Positions 36,563 through 46,507 are shown, numbered from the stretch's first letter. The stretch is DNA of 64,000 nt from DATJGR01 sp963787045 (GCA_963787045.1 CAWBBR010000021.1:82326-146325); one strand, 5' to 3'. Numbers and translations: made by a program. The notes: generated from the sequence alone by a model not told the origin.

Positions 36563-38215
36563 CTAGCTCGCTTTTCCGCGCAGATCGGGCAATTCATAGC
36601 CACGCGAATCCAGGTGCGCGCGTACGGTCTTCTTGTCCATCTTGCCGGTGCTGGTCAACGGAATCGTTTCGACGAACAGCACGTCGTCGGGCAACTGCCA
36701 CTTCGCGAACTGGGTTGCACAGTGCGCAATGACGGCATTCGCTTCGACTTCGCAACCCGGTTTCTTCACCACCAGTGCAATCGGCCGCTCGTCCCATTTT
36801 GGATGCGGCCGGCCAACCACGCATGCTTGTGCAACGCCGGTGAGTCCGACGATGTGATTCTCGAGATCCACCGACGAAATCCATTCGCCGCCGCTCTTCA
36901 CCAGATCTTTCGAACGATCGCTGATGATCAGGTATTCCTCGGGATCGATCTTGCCGACGTCGCCGGTGATCAACCAACCGTCGTGGAATTTTCCGGGCTG
37001 CGCGTCGTTGTAGTACTCCGAGCAGATCCACGGCCCGCGGATCAGGATTTCGCCGACCGTTTCGCCGTCGTGCGGCAATCGATTGAACTGTTCGTCGAAG
37101 ATGTCGATTTCGAGACCGGGCATCAGCTGACCCGCCTTCGCGACGTTGGCGAAGCGCTGGTCTTCCGTCAGCTTCAGCTGCGAGCGCTTCATCACGCGGC
37201 GCGACAGCGTGGCGAGCGGGCTCGTCTCGGTCATGCCCCAGCCCTGGATCATCTCGACGCCCAGCGTATCCCAGTACCAACGGATCAACGAAGGGGGCGG
37301 AGAGGAGCCGCCGCAGGTCAAACGAGACAGTTTCGATAAGTCGTATTTGCCGGGATTCGCTTCATACGCGGCCTTAATGCCCTGCCAGATCGTCGGCACG
37401 CCGGCCGAAATCGTCACGCCTTCCGCCGCCATCAACGCGGCGAGGCGCGTGGGGTCCATGTAACGGCTCGGCATCACCTGTTTCATACCGAGCATGGTCG
37501 CAGACCACGGCAGACCCCAGCCTTGCGCATGGAACATCGGCACGATGCCGCACAGCGTGTCGGTGCCGGAGAGACCCATCGAGTCGGTCATGCACTGCGC
37601 CATCGTGTGCATGTACTGCGAGCGGTGTTCGTACTCGACGCCTTTCGGGTTGCCGGTCGTGCCGCTGGTGTAGCACAGGCCGAGCGGCGAGTTCTCGTCG
37701 ATCTCGGGCCATTCGTAGCGCGTCGGTTTACCTTTGATGAACGCTTCGTAGTCGACCGGTTTCGGGAGCTTCGTGTCCCACTTTTCGAAACCTTCCTCTG
37801 TCGCGACGATCACGCGCTCCACGCTCGGGATCTTGCCGTGCAGCTTTTCGAGCAGCGGCAGCACGTCGGAGTCGACGATGATCAGCCGCACCTTGGCGTG
37901 GTTGATGATGTAGTTCAGATCGGTGTCGGAGAGCCGCACGTTCAACGTGTGCAGCACCGCGCCCATGCCGGCGGTCGCGTAATACGCTTCGAGGTGGCGC
38001 GAACCGTTCCACATGAACGTGCCGACTCGGTCGCCGACCACGACGCCGGCATCGCGCAACGCGTGCGCCAGCTGATGCGATCGGTCGCGCAACTGCGCGT
38101 ACGTCTGCCGCCGCGTTCCGTTCGCGGTCACCGTGACGATTTCTTCGCCGGGTGCAACCCGGGCGCCGCGATCGAGCAACCGGTGCATCAACAGCGGCGT
38201 TCTCTGCATTCCCAT
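36563..38215 (-). CDS. Fatty-acid/acyl-CoA ligase (AMP-forming), FadD3/ACSM-like
   Basis: This 550-residue adenylate-forming ligase activates a carboxylic acid to its CoA thioester. It has the P-loop YTSGTTGNPKG, VPMFHAQGWGLPW, GWGMTETSP, the hinge Asp and Arg in GDVGKIDPEEYLIISDRSKD, and the C-terminal Lys in TSTGKMDKKT. Length and the MFHAQGWGLPW segment match the medium/long-chain FadD-like subgroup. The frame is intact. It is divergent from the pair of PaaI thioesterases, with 57 bases between, which suggests coordinated control. Confidence 0.92.
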   Translation of the reverse strand: MGMQRTPLLMHRLLDRGARVAPGEEIVTVTANGTRRQTYAQLRDRSHQLAHALRDAGVVVGDRVGTFMWNGSRHLEAYYATAGMGAVLHTLNVRLSDTDLNYIINHAKVRLIIVDSDVLPLLEKLHGKIPSVERVIVATEEGFEKWDTKLPKPVDYEAFIKGKPTRYEWPEIDENSPLGLCYTSGTTGNPKGVEYEHRSQYMHTMAQCMTDSMGLSGTDTLCGIVPMFHAQGWGLPWSATMLGMKQVMPSRYMDPTRLAALMAAEGVTISAGVPTIWQGIKAAYEANPGKYDLSKLSRLTCGGSSPPPSLIRWYWDTLGVEMIQGWGMTETSPLATLSRRVMKRSQLKLTEDQRFANVAKAGQLMPGLEIDIFDEQFNRLPHDGETVGEILIRGPWICSEYYNDAQPGKFHDGWLITGDVGKIDPEEYLIISDRSKDLVKSGGEWISSVDLENHIVGLTGVAQACVVGRPHPKWDERPIALVVKKPGCEVEANAVIAHCATQFAKWQLPDDVLFVETIPLTSTGKMDKKTVRAHLDSRGYELPDLRGKAS

Positions 38216-38272
38216 CGACCAACTCCCACCGAATGGACTGTAGGCGCCGAGTGTAGCCGCTACACTACGCGC

Positions 38273-38704
38273 ATGTCAGACCTCGACGACCACCTCGCGC
38301 ACATCCCCCATGCGGCCGCCATTGGCATGACGCTGGTCTCGCGCGGTAAGCACAGTTGCGTCGTGCGGGTGCCATACGCCGCGCACCTGGTCGGCGATCC
38401 CGACACCGGCGTGATCCACGGCGGCGTGATCACTGCTCTGCTCGACAACGCATCCGGTATGGCGGTGCGCAGCGAACCGGAAGACGGCGCGGAAGAGCGG
38501 TCGATGGCCACGCTCGATCTGCGCATCGACTACATGCGACCGGCGCAACCGCGTCAGGATCTGGTCGCCGAAGCACAGTGTTATCGGATGACGAGCAACG
38601 TGGCGTTCGTCCGCGCCATCGCCTATCACGACGATCGCAACGATCCGATCGCCAGTTCTGTTGCGACCTTCATGCTCGGCACGCCGTCGACGCCGCGCGC
38701 ATGA
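38273..38704 (+). CDS. PaaI-family hotdog thioesterase
   Basis: This is a 143-residue hotdog-fold thioesterase. The active-site segment HGGVITALLDNASGMA carries the catalytic Asp on the long helix, and LDLRIDYMRPA gives the central strand. It would hydrolyse acyl-CoA to free acid and CoA in the cytoplasm. Its stop overlaps the start of a second thioesterase gene (ATGA at 38701), so the two may form a heteromeric enzyme or a coupled pair. Confidence 0.88.
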   Translation: MSDLDDHLAHIPHAAAIGMTLVSRGKHSCVVRVPYAAHLVGDPDTGVIHGGVITALLDNASGMAVRSEPEDGAEERSMATLDLRIDYMRPAQPRQDLVAEAQCYRMTSNVAFVRAIAYHDDRNDPIASSVATFMLGTPSTPRA

Positions 38705-39138
38705 GAATCCTGGCCGAGCTCCGCGAACAGGGCCGCGCTCAAGACATGCAGGCGCTCGTGGAGCATTTGCCGTACGCGCGTTTCCTCGGCATCGGCGTGG
38801 ATCGAAAAGGCAACGAAATCACCACGATTCTGCCGTTCAGCGATCACCTCGTCGGTAATACCCAGCTACGCGCGCTGCACGGCGGTGTGATCGGCGCGTT
38901 CCTCGAAATCACGTCGATCGTGCAGCTGTTGTTCGATACGTCGTGCGAGCGGTTGCCGAAGACGATCGACATTTCGATCGACTACCTGCGCTCGGGCAAA
39001 CCGGTGGAGACGTACGGCCGCGCCATCGTCACGCGACACGGCCGCAGAGTGGCCAACGTGCGAACCGAGATCTGGCAGGAGTCGCGCAGCGCGCCGGTCG
39101 CCGCGTCGCACGGACATTACCTGCTGACGCCGGCCTGA
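38701..39138 (+). CDS. PaaI-family hotdog thioesterase (second of pair)
   Basis: This is a 145-residue hotdog protein, clearly related to the one before but not a copy. The helix reads HGGVIGAFLEITSIVQ, with Glu in the position of the catalytic Asp, and the strand reads TIDISIDYLRSG. Acidic replacement at this place occurs among hotdog thioesterases, so activity is still plausible. Overlap with the first gene implies coupled translation. It is convergent with the DUF3187 gene. Confidence 0.85.
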   Translation: MRILAELREQGRAQDMQALVEHLPYARFLGIGVDRKGNEITTILPFSDHLVGNTQLRALHGGVIGAFLEITSIVQLLFDTSCERLPKTIDISIDYLRSGKPVETYGRAIVTRHGRRVANVRTEIWQESRSAPVAASHGHYLLTPA

Positions 39139-39158
39139 CGGATCAGAACCCCGCTCTA

Positions 39159-40133
39159 TCAGAATTTGGTACCGATCATCAGCTGCAGTACCACGTCGGA
39201 CGTGCTGTCCGCCGTCAGGTCCTCGACCATCGCGAGGTCGGACCAGAACCGCGGAGTCACCTGCCAGCTGACGCCGAACGTTCCCTGCAACGCCGCACCG
39301 CCGAGCTGATCGATCGACGCATCGATCAGCTGCCCCTGATAGTCGAGCTGTCCTTTGATCGTCCAAGCGTCGGTCAGCGGATAACTGAGTCCGAAGTGAC
39401 CCCATCCCGCGGCGCGATTCTGCTTGTGCGGCAGCAGATCGCCGTCGCCCAGGATCGTCACGCCGATCGCTGCGGTCATCGACAACCGAAACCTGGCCAG
39501 GAGTTCACGGTCGGTATAGTCGAGCCATGTAGCGACGTCGGTTGCCCCGGAGCCGGTCAGACTGTCGACGTCGCCGGTAGGCAGCTTCACCAGCGCACGA
39601 ACCGCCAACGACCGCGCCGTGTCGCGCAGCAGCTGATAGCCGCCGGTGACGCGCACGTCGCCCAAGCCGTCTTTCTGATCCTGGAAGTCGACATAGACCT
39701 TGTTCTTATCGGAGATGAAGTAGTCGATCTTGTTGAGCTTCGCTTCGCGCCGGCCGTTGTTCGGAAACCCGAAGATGCTGTGGAAGTCCTGGATCGTGTG
39801 GTCCAGATAACCGCCGTCGTGTTCGACCCACGGCAGTTCGATGCCCCATTCGAATCGTTCCGCGATCGCCTGCCGAAAGCCGTACGTGAGATACGCGGTT
39901 TCGCCGTCGAAGAAAGCGAGCGTGCCGCTGTGCGCGCTGCTGGTGAAGTTGTTGGCGAGTTCGGAGTTGAACGTCAGCTCGTAGCCGTTCGAGAGCACTT
40001 CTCCGCCGAGCGCTACCGGCTCGCCGTAAATGCCCGACGCCGGCGCGAGGTTGCGCACGCGCAATGGTGCGTCGTCCGCGAACGCGACAGGTGCAAGCGC
40101 AAGCGCGGTCACCAACGACATGGTTCGGTACAT
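39159..40133 (-). CDS. DUF3187 outer-membrane-like beta protein
   Basis: This is a 324-residue exported protein. A signal peptide (MYRTMSLVTALALAPVAFA) is followed by LRVRNLAPASGIYGEPVA and many amphipathic beta strands, ending in LQLMIGTKF with the C-terminal Phe of outer-membrane barrels. This is the DUF3187 pattern, and the function is unknown. Its ATG overlaps the stop of an acyl-CoA ligase gene (TGATG). The linkage to the ligase hints at a part in uptake of the hydrophobic acid, an inference from position only. Confidence 0.8.
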   Translation of the reverse strand: MYRTMSLVTALALAPVAFADDAPLRVRNLAPASGIYGEPVALGGEVLSNGYELTFNSELANNFTSSAHSGTLAFFDGETAYLTYGFRQAIAERFEWGIELPWVEHDGGYLDHTIQDFHSIFGFPNNGRREAKLNKIDYFISDKNKVYVDFQDQKDGLGDVRVTGGYQLLRDTARSLAVRALVKLPTGDVDSLTGSGATDVATWLDYTDRELLARFRLSMTAAIGVTILGDGDLLPHKQNRAAGWGHFGLSYPLTDAWTIKGQLDYQGQLIDASIDQLGGAALQGTFGVSWQVTPRFWSDLAMVEDLTADSTSDVVLQLMIGTKF

Positions 40134-41689
40134 CAGTTGATTCCCCGCGTGGTGTTCGTCCAGAACGGTTTGCGCAGATCGGCCTTGAGAATTTTTCCCG
40201 CGCCGCTCTTCGGGAGTTCGTCGCGCCGCACCTCGCACGTCTTCGGTGCCTTGTAGTGCGCGATCCGCGCGCGGCAGAACGCGATGATCTCTTCGGATTC
40301 GACGTTCAAGCCCGGCTTCGTGACGACGATGGCGTGCACCGCTTCGCCCCACGCCTCGCTCGGCACACCGACGACCGCGCACTCGTGCACCGCCGCGTGC
40401 TGATAGATGACGTTTTCGACTTCGGCCGAATACACGTTCTCGCCACCGGTCACGATCATGTCTTTGACGCGATCGACGAGGAACACGAAACCGCGCGCGT
40501 CGATGTAGCCGGCGTCGCCCGTGTGCATCCAGCCGCCTCGCAATGCCTCGGCGGTCAACTCGGGTTGCCGCCAATACCCTTGCATCACCATCGGTCCGCG
40601 CACGCAGATCTCGCCGATGCTGCCGGTCGGCAGAGGTCGATCCTCGGCATCGAATATTGCGACGTCCGCGTTGTAGACGGCTTGACCGGCGGATCGTGTG
40701 TAGCCGGCGTCCGGGCCTTCGAACGTGTGGTAGCGCGGCATCAGCATGGTGGCCACCGGCGAGAGTTCCGTCATGCCGTACGACTGCAGGAAAGCGATTC
40801 CGGGCAGCCGCTGCATCGCGCGTTTGAGCAGCGCCTCGGGCATCGGAGACGCGCCATAGCTGAGTAGTTGGAGGCTCGATAGGTCGTAGCGTGCGAGATC
40901 CGGATGGTCGACGAGCCTGTTCAGTACGGTCGGCACGACCACCGTCACGGTCACTTTGAAGCGCTCGATGGCGGACAAGAACGCGCCCGGGTCGAACGCT
41001 TCGAGCACCGCGTGCGTCGCACCGGCGGCGGTCACGCTGAAGAGACGTGCGCCGCCCGCCACATGGAACATCGGCGACACGTGCAAGTGCACGGCCGCTT
41101 CGTGTAGCCCGAGGTTCGCGATGTGCATCATCGAGTTCGCCATGAAGTTGTCATGGCTCAACATCACGCCTTTCGCGCGTCCGGTCGTTCCGCCGGTGTA
41201 GAAGAGACATGCAAGGTCGGAACCATCGCGGCGCGAGTCCGCAACGGGTTCGTTATCGCGGATGAGGCTTTCCCAGTCGGCGACGCCGGATCCGTTCGGC
41301 GCATCTGCCAACAGAAGTTCCCGCACGCTCGCGCATCGACGCGACAGCTCCTGCGCCGCGGCGAAATGCAGCGCGTCGCATAGCAACAGCACCGGCTCGC
41401 AATCGTCGATGCAGGCGGCCATTTCGTTTGGCGACCAGCGCGTGTTGATCGGCACCAGCACACCGCCGGCCCATAACGTCGCGAAATAGAATTCGACGTA
41501 GCGATCGCTGTTGTTCGCGAGCATCGCGACGCGATCGCCCGGCACCACCCCGCGCGCGCGAAACGCCGCGGCTAAGCGCGCAACACGATCCGCGAATACG
41601 GCCCACACGACCGAACGATCGCCGCACACCAGCGCGACCTTGTCGGGATGCAACTGCACCGCTCGATGAATTCCCTGGGTGAGTTGCAT
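40133..41689 (-). CDS. Acyl-CoA ligase (AMP-dependent synthetase), intact
   Basis: This is a 518-residue adenylate-forming ligase. It shows YTGGTTGRAKGVMLSH, SPMFHVAGGARLF, SYGMTELSP, TGDAGYIDARGFVFLVDRVKD, GGENVYSAEVE and the catalytic Lys in PKSGAGKILK. The pattern is that of the FadD/CaiC-like class I synthetases for medium or aromatic acids. Cytoplasmic, cofactor ATP and Mg. It forms an operon with the DUF3187 gene downstream. Confidence 0.91.
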   Translation of the reverse strand: MQLTQGIHRAVQLHPDKVALVCGDRSVVWAVFADRVARLAAAFRARGVVPGDRVAMLANNSDRYVEFYFATLWAGGVLVPINTRWSPNEMAACIDDCEPVLLLCDALHFAAAQELSRRCASVRELLLADAPNGSGVADWESLIRDNEPVADSRRDGSDLACLFYTGGTTGRAKGVMLSHDNFMANSMMHIANLGLHEAAVHLHVSPMFHVAGGARLFSVTAAGATHAVLEAFDPGAFLSAIERFKVTVTVVVPTVLNRLVDHPDLARYDLSSLQLLSYGASPMPEALLKRAMQRLPGIAFLQSYGMTELSPVATMLMPRYHTFEGPDAGYTRSAGQAVYNADVAIFDAEDRPLPTGSIGEICVRGPMVMQGYWRQPELTAEALRGGWMHTGDAGYIDARGFVFLVDRVKDMIVTGGENVYSAEVENVIYQHAAVHECAVVGVPSEAWGEAVHAIVVTKPGLNVESEEIIAFCRARIAHYKAPKTCEVRRDELPKSGAGKILKADLRKPFWTNTTRGIN

Positions 41690-41713
41690 CGAATCCCTTC
41701 AAAAGGCGGCATT

Positions 41714-42211
41714 CTATGAGGAGACGCCGCTCACCGTCACGTATACATGCGTGCCGCGCGTCACGCGAATCATCTCGCGCCCCAACGACACCGTCGCTGC
41801 CGCGACACCGGTCGGCCAGTACACGATCAGCAACGACGACTCGGCCGTAGCGCCTGCCACGAAGAACTCGCAACGGTCGCCGCTGCCGTCGGAATCTGCA
41901 ACGTAACGAACCGTCGCCGCGCTTCCCTGCCGCATCGCTTCCTGCCAGATGAGGCTGCAGTCGGCATCGTCCAGCAAAGCGCCGGACAGACCCGTCGGAT
42001 AACCGAACGCATTCAGTTTGCGCCGCTGCGCCAGTCGAGACTCCGCCTGCACCATTTCGATTCCGGCGACGAAGTGCGCACCGGTGGTTGCGAAGGAGCG
42101 CGCCTGCGAACGGTCTGCCATCGCGAGCGTTCTCGACAACGTCGCGCCCAGCAGCAGCGCCAGCACGATCGCGCCGGCGAACACTTCTAGCTGAGCGCGC
42201 GTTCGAGCCAT
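41714..42211 (-). CDS. Membrane-anchored protein of unknown function
   Basis: This 165-residue protein has one N-terminal hydrophobic segment (VFAGAIVLALLLGATLSRTL), followed by a soluble part with two cysteines (DDADCSLIW and DRCEFFV) that could form a disulfide in the periplasm. The layout resembles minor pseudopilins, but the prepilin peptidase motif is not present, so that reading is weak. It starts eight bases after the GGDEF gene and is probably translated from the same transcript. No family is recognised. Confidence 0.55.
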   Translation of the reverse strand: MARTRAQLEVFAGAIVLALLLGATLSRTLAMADRSQARSFATTGAHFVAGIEMVQAESRLAQRRKLNAFGYPTGLSGALLDDADCSLIWQEAMRQGSAATVRYVADSDGSGDRCEFFVAGATAESSLLIVYWPTGVAAATVSLGREMIRVTRGTHVYVTVSGVSS

Positions 42212-42219
42212 CGGGTCGG

Positions 42220-43263
42220 TCAGTGGACGGCCGTGAGTTCCTGCTCGCCAGTGATGCGGTTGCGTCCCTCGCCCTTCGATCGATACAGACACGCATCGGC
42301 GCGTTCGATGAACGCGCTGATGTCTTCGCCGTACCGATACTGGGCCACGCCGATCGAGATGGTGACCTTGTGCAGCACGCCGGTTGCTTCGTCTTTGAAG
42401 CCTTCCACCTCGATGATCGCGCGCAGACTCTCGGCGAGCATCAACGCGCCTTCGATCCGCGTGGTGGGCAACAGCACCGCGAATTCTTCACCGCCGTAGC
42501 GCGACATCAGATCGCGCCCTTTCACGCACTGCTCCATCTCCTGCGCGACGAAGCGCAACACTTCGTCGCCGATCAAGTGGCCGTGCGTGTCGTTGAATTT
42601 CTTGAAGTGGTCGATGTCGGCGAGGATCAGACACAAGCTTTCGCCGCTTTCGATCGTGTCCTGCGTCATCTTGCGCATCGCTTCGTCGAACGCACGGCGA
42701 TTCGCAACGCCGGTGAGCGCATCGGTGCGCGAGTCGCGCGAAAGTCGATTCACCTGCGCGCGCAAGTCGGCCAGTTCTTCGCCCATTTCGTTCAGCGACG
42801 CTTCGACTTCGACGCTGCGCTGCTTGGTCGCTTGTGTTTCGGTCGAGAGTGTCGTGAGCAGAACCTTGAGATCTTCCCGCGTCAGATCCTTATCGAGCGA
42901 CTCACTGCAATCGTCGAGTACGCTGGAGTAGTGCGTGATGTCGGTGCCGAGATCGCCGAGTTCGCGCAACACGGTGTTCACCGCGTCGCGCATCGATTCG
43001 CGCAGACCGTCGACCTCCGCACGCGCTTCGTCGACGTAGAACTTCTCGTACAGCCGGCGGCACAGCGCCGGCGTGAACTGCACGCCGTCTCGGATGCGAC
43101 GATCGAGTTCGCGGCGCAGATCGGGGTTCTTGTCGCTGACGAAGTCGAACCAGACGGCATAGTTCTGCGGAATGGTCGGGACGCCTTGCCGCGTCATCAT
43201 GGGCAGCACTTTCCTGAGGAGCTGAACTGAATCATCCAACGAGGTTTCGAAGTCACTCGCCAT
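42220..43263 (-). CDS. Diguanylate cyclase (GGDEF domain)
   Basis: This 347-residue cytoplasmic protein has an N-terminal helical region of about 165 residues (NYAVWFDFVSDKNPDLRREL, then coiled-coil-like stretches) and a GGDEF domain opening RDSRTDALTGVANRRAFDE. The active-site motif is GGEEF in SRYGGEEFAVLLP, and the metal Asp is in ILADIDHFKKFND. Both substitutions allowed for activity are kept, so c-di-GMP synthesis is likely. The inhibitory RxxD site upstream reads K-G-R-D, so product inhibition may be weak. The N-terminal part resembles the sensory region seen in similar cyclases. Confidence 0.9.
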   Translation of the reverse strand: MASDFETSLDDSVQLLRKVLPMMTRQGVPTIPQNYAVWFDFVSDKNPDLRRELDRRIRDGVQFTPALCRRLYEKFYVDEARAEVDGLRESMRDAVNTVLRELGDLGTDITHYSSVLDDCSESLDKDLTREDLKVLLTTLSTETQATKQRSVEVEASLNEMGEELADLRAQVNRLSRDSRTDALTGVANRRAFDEAMRKMTQDTIESGESLCLILADIDHFKKFNDTHGHLIGDEVLRFVAQEMEQCVKGRDLMSRYGGEEFAVLLPTTRIEGALMLAESLRAIIEVEGFKDEATGVLHKVTISIGVAQYRYGEDISAFIERADACLYRSKGEGRNRITGEQELTAVH

Positions 43264-43405
43264 ACGAGACCACCGACAGTGCTGAATCGATCTGTCTATG
43301 AAATCTAGATCAGTCCGACGAACTTACAACCGGATGCGTCGGAAGATGCGACATTGGTCGACGCAACGCACCGACGCGCCGGAAACTTGACGGAATGCCC
43401 GATCG

Positions 43406-44590
43406 TCAGCGACTAGGAACGAGCGCGTCGATCTCGGCGATGGTGAGGCCGGCTTCTTCGAGTATTTCGCGGCTCTGTTCGCCGAGCATCGGTGCCGGTC
43501 GGCGCATCCGCGCCGGTGTCGCGCTGAAGCGCGCGGCCGGGCGCGGCTGTCGGATGCGTCCGGCTACGGCGTGATCGTGCTCCTCGATCGTTGCGTTCAC
43601 GCGAATCTGCTCGTGCTCGATCACTTCTTCCCGCGACAACACCGGGGCACAGGGCACGCCCTCGCGATCGAGCCGTTCGAGCCATTCCGCGCTGCTGCGC
43701 AGCTTCAATACCTCGCTGGTCATCACCAGGCGTTCCTGCGCGTAGATCACGCGCCCCGCGGCGGTCTTGAAGCGCTCGTCGTCGAGCCAGTCGAGACGCT
43801 CGAGCGCGGTGCACATGCCGAGCCATTCGGCGTCGGAGACGGCACCTGCCGTAATGAAGCCGTCGGTGGTCTGGAAAATCAGATCCTGTGCGATCTGCGC
43901 GCGCGACGCGTGCACTTCGCGACCGACGAACGTCAGGCTCGTCATTCCTTCGGGCCAGAGGTACGCGACCATCGCATCGAGCATCGCGAGCTTGACGTGC
44001 TGTCCCTTGCCTGTGCGTTCGCGTGCGAATAGCGCCGCAGTAATGGCCTGCGCCGCCGTGAGTGCGGTGGTCTTGTCGGGAATGATGGTGCGCACCATGC
44101 GCGGCCGCCCGCTGTCGCGGTCGGCTTGTATCGCGGCGAGGCCTGAAAGCGCCTGAATCACCGGGTCGTAAACGCGCTTGTGCGCGTACGGACCCGTTTC
44201 GCCGAAGCCGCTGATCGACACGTAAACGATGTCGTCGCGCAGACCACGCACCACGCTCTCGCCGAGTCCCATCCGTTCGATCGCACCGGGGCGGAAGTTC
44301 TGCACGAACACGTCGGCCGTCGGAATCAGACGCTTCAGCGCCGCCATGCCGCCGGCGGTCTTCAGATCGAGCACCAGCGAACGCTTGCTGCGGTTCGACG
44401 ATACGAAGCTGGCAGTGAGGCCGGCGCGATTCGGCCCGAGGTTACGAACCAGATCGCCGCCCGGCGGCTCCACTTTGATGACGTCGGCCCCCTGGTCGCC
44501 GAGCATCATCGTGGCGACCGGACCGGAGATCATGCTCGTCAGATCGAGGACGCGAATCCCTTCGAGCGGACCTCCGGGCTGCTGGCTCAT
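43406..44590 (-). CDS. CaiB/BaiF-type (family III) CoA-transferase
   Basis: This is a 394-residue family III CoA-transferase, which moves CoA between carboxylic acids through a glutamyl/aspartyl anhydride intermediate. It begins with GIRVLDLTSMISGPVATMML. It also shows QGADVIKVEPPGGD, NRSKRSLVLDLKT, VFVQNFRPGAIERMGLG, SISGFGETGPYAHK and GQHVKLAMLDAMVAYLW with the catalytic Asp. Its ATG overlaps the stop of the upstream ligase gene (ATGA), so ligase and transferase act on one pathway. Homologues occur in carnitine, bile-acid and terpenoid breakdown. Confidence 0.9.
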   Translation of the reverse strand: MSQQPGGPLEGIRVLDLTSMISGPVATMMLGDQGADVIKVEPPGGDLVRNLGPNRAGLTASFVSSNRSKRSLVLDLKTAGGMAALKRLIPTADVFVQNFRPGAIERMGLGESVVRGLRDDIVYVSISGFGETGPYAHKRVYDPVIQALSGLAAIQADRDSGRPRMVRTIIPDKTTALTAAQAITAALFARERTGKGQHVKLAMLDAMVAYLWPEGMTSLTFVGREVHASRAQIAQDLIFQTTDGFITAGAVSDAEWLGMCTALERLDWLDDERFKTAAGRVIYAQERLVMTSEVLKLRSSAEWLERLDREGVPCAPVLSREEVIEHEQIRVNATIEEHDHAVAGRIRQPRPAARFSATPARMRRPAPMLGEQSREILEEAGLTIAEIDALVPSR

Positions 44591-46219
44591 GACGCGGGTC
44601 GCAACTCCGCGAGCGCGGTGGCCTTCGCCCATTTGTAGTCGGCCTTGCCGTTCGGCGCGCGGCGCACCAGATCGACGAGCACTACGTGCCGCGGCGCTTT
44701 GTAACTCGCCAGGTGCTCACGCGTGTATTCCACCAGCGCCGTCGGATCCGCTTCCTGCCCTTCGCGCAGCGATGCCACCGCCACGACGCGTTCGCCGAAA
44801 CGATCGTCGGGCACGCCGACCACGAGACAGTCGTAAACGGCGACGTGGCGCTTCACCACTTCCTCGACTTCTTCCGGATACACCTTCTCGCCGGCGCTGT
44901 TGATGCACATGCTGCCGCGTCCGAGCAGCGTGATGCTGCCGTCTGCCTCGACGCGCGCGTAATCGCCCGGAAAGCTGTAACGCACGCCGTCGATCTCGCG
45001 GAACGTTTCCGCCGACTTCTTCGGATCCTTGTAGTAGCCGATCGGTACCGAACCGCTGAGGCCGATCTTGCCGATTTCACCCGAGCCCGGCGCAACGATG
45101 CGGCCATCTTCGGTGAACACGCGCACGCCTTCGCTCAACTGGAACTTCGCCGTCTGCGCGCTGCTCTCTCGCGTCGAAACGTTGCTCGCCATGCCGCCTT
45201 CGGTAGAACCCATCGTGTCCATCAGCATCATGTCGTGATGCTTGAGCAGACCCTGCTTCGTTTCGGAACTCCACATCACCCCGCTCGAGATGATGCGTTT
45301 CAGCGAGCTCAAATCGTACGGCTGGCCGCCTGCCTGCGCGGCATCGAGCGCGCCGAGCATCGGCTTCGCGAACGCGTCGCCGACGATGGCGATGTCGGTG
45401 ATCCCATGTGCCTCGACCTGTGCGAACAGCGCGTCGGGATCGAGACCGAGTTTCGAAATCGTCACCACCGCGCCGCCGCACAGCATCGGCAACAGCGTGC
45501 CGAGCCACAGACCGGTGCCGTGCATCTGCGGGCACGCCGCGAGGCTCGACCGGCAGCGCGCCCATCTGCTTGATCTGTCGCACGAGTTCCGGCAGCCCGT
45601 CGGGTGTTTCCGGCGCGGCGAGACCGTGCATACCGAGCCCGCCGGTTGCGAGCCCTCTACAGAACCCGCCGTTCGGATACATCACGCCTTTCGGCATGCC
45701 GGTGGTACCGCCGGTGTAGAGCATGTACACGTCGTCGCCGGGCCGGTTGATTCGCGCTGCCGGCGTCGCGCTGCGAATCGCGCGCTCGAAGTCGATCGCG
45801 CCGTGCAGCAGCGATTCCGTGCCGTCGTCGACCTGGATCCATAGCTTCACCTTCGGCAGCTTTTCGCGGATCTCCCAGATCCGCATCGCGTACGTCGACT
45901 GGAACACCACCGCTTCGGCATCGGCGTTATCGAGCAGGTACACCAGCTCGTCCGACTTGTAGCGATAGTTCACGTTGATGGGGCAACCACGGATCTTGAA
46001 GATGCCGTGATGCGCCTCGGAGTACTCGTTGGAGTTGTGCAGATAGATGCCGACTTTCGAGTCGACACCGAGCCCATGGGCGGTGAGCACGCTGGCGATT
46101 CGCGCCGCGCGGTCGTCGAACTCGCTCCACGTGCGCGTGGTATCGCCGCAGATCAGCGCCGGATCGTCCGGCAGCGCGTCGGCGATCAACTCGAATGCAG
46201 TCGCAAAATGAAAGTCCAT
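44587..46219 (-). CDS. Acyl-CoA ligase (AMP-dependent synthetase), one frameshift
   Basis: This adenylate-forming ligase of about 544 codons shows YTGGTTGMPKGVMYPNGGF, SSGVMWSSETK, MGSTEGGM, the hinge region PGDYARVEADGSITLLGRGS, EKVYPEEVEE and ending PNGKADYKWA with the catalytic Lys. The pattern fits ligases of the steroid side-chain group (FadD17/19-like), but this is only a family resemblance. The frame changes near base 45550, just before MHGTGLWLGT. It overlaps the CoA-transferase gene by four bases. Confidence 0.86.
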
Positions 46220-46507
46220 CCGTCCCCCTTCCACCGTCTGTGCGGCTTCGTTTCCGAACACGTGCGGCGTTTCGCACCGAGGGACTCTTCTAACGTGCCG
46301 CGCCGCAGCGTGCAAGGCCGCGCCCACAATACTTGGCGAAATTCGCCATATGTGGCGGCCTGCGTCACCCACGCCGATCTGCTCGTCGATGCTTATGTCA
46401 GCCAAAACAGCACGTTAGGTCCGGTCTTCGCTGTTGGCACAAGTTATGAATGACCGATCGCGAGGAGAGATTGAGAGACTCCGATGCAACGGGAACAGGG
46501 AACCGAA

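Noticed and set aside
41714..42211. Type IV minor pilin
   Set aside because: There is a hydrophobic N-terminus, but no Gly-Phe/Glu5 prepilin motif and no pilus genes nearby.
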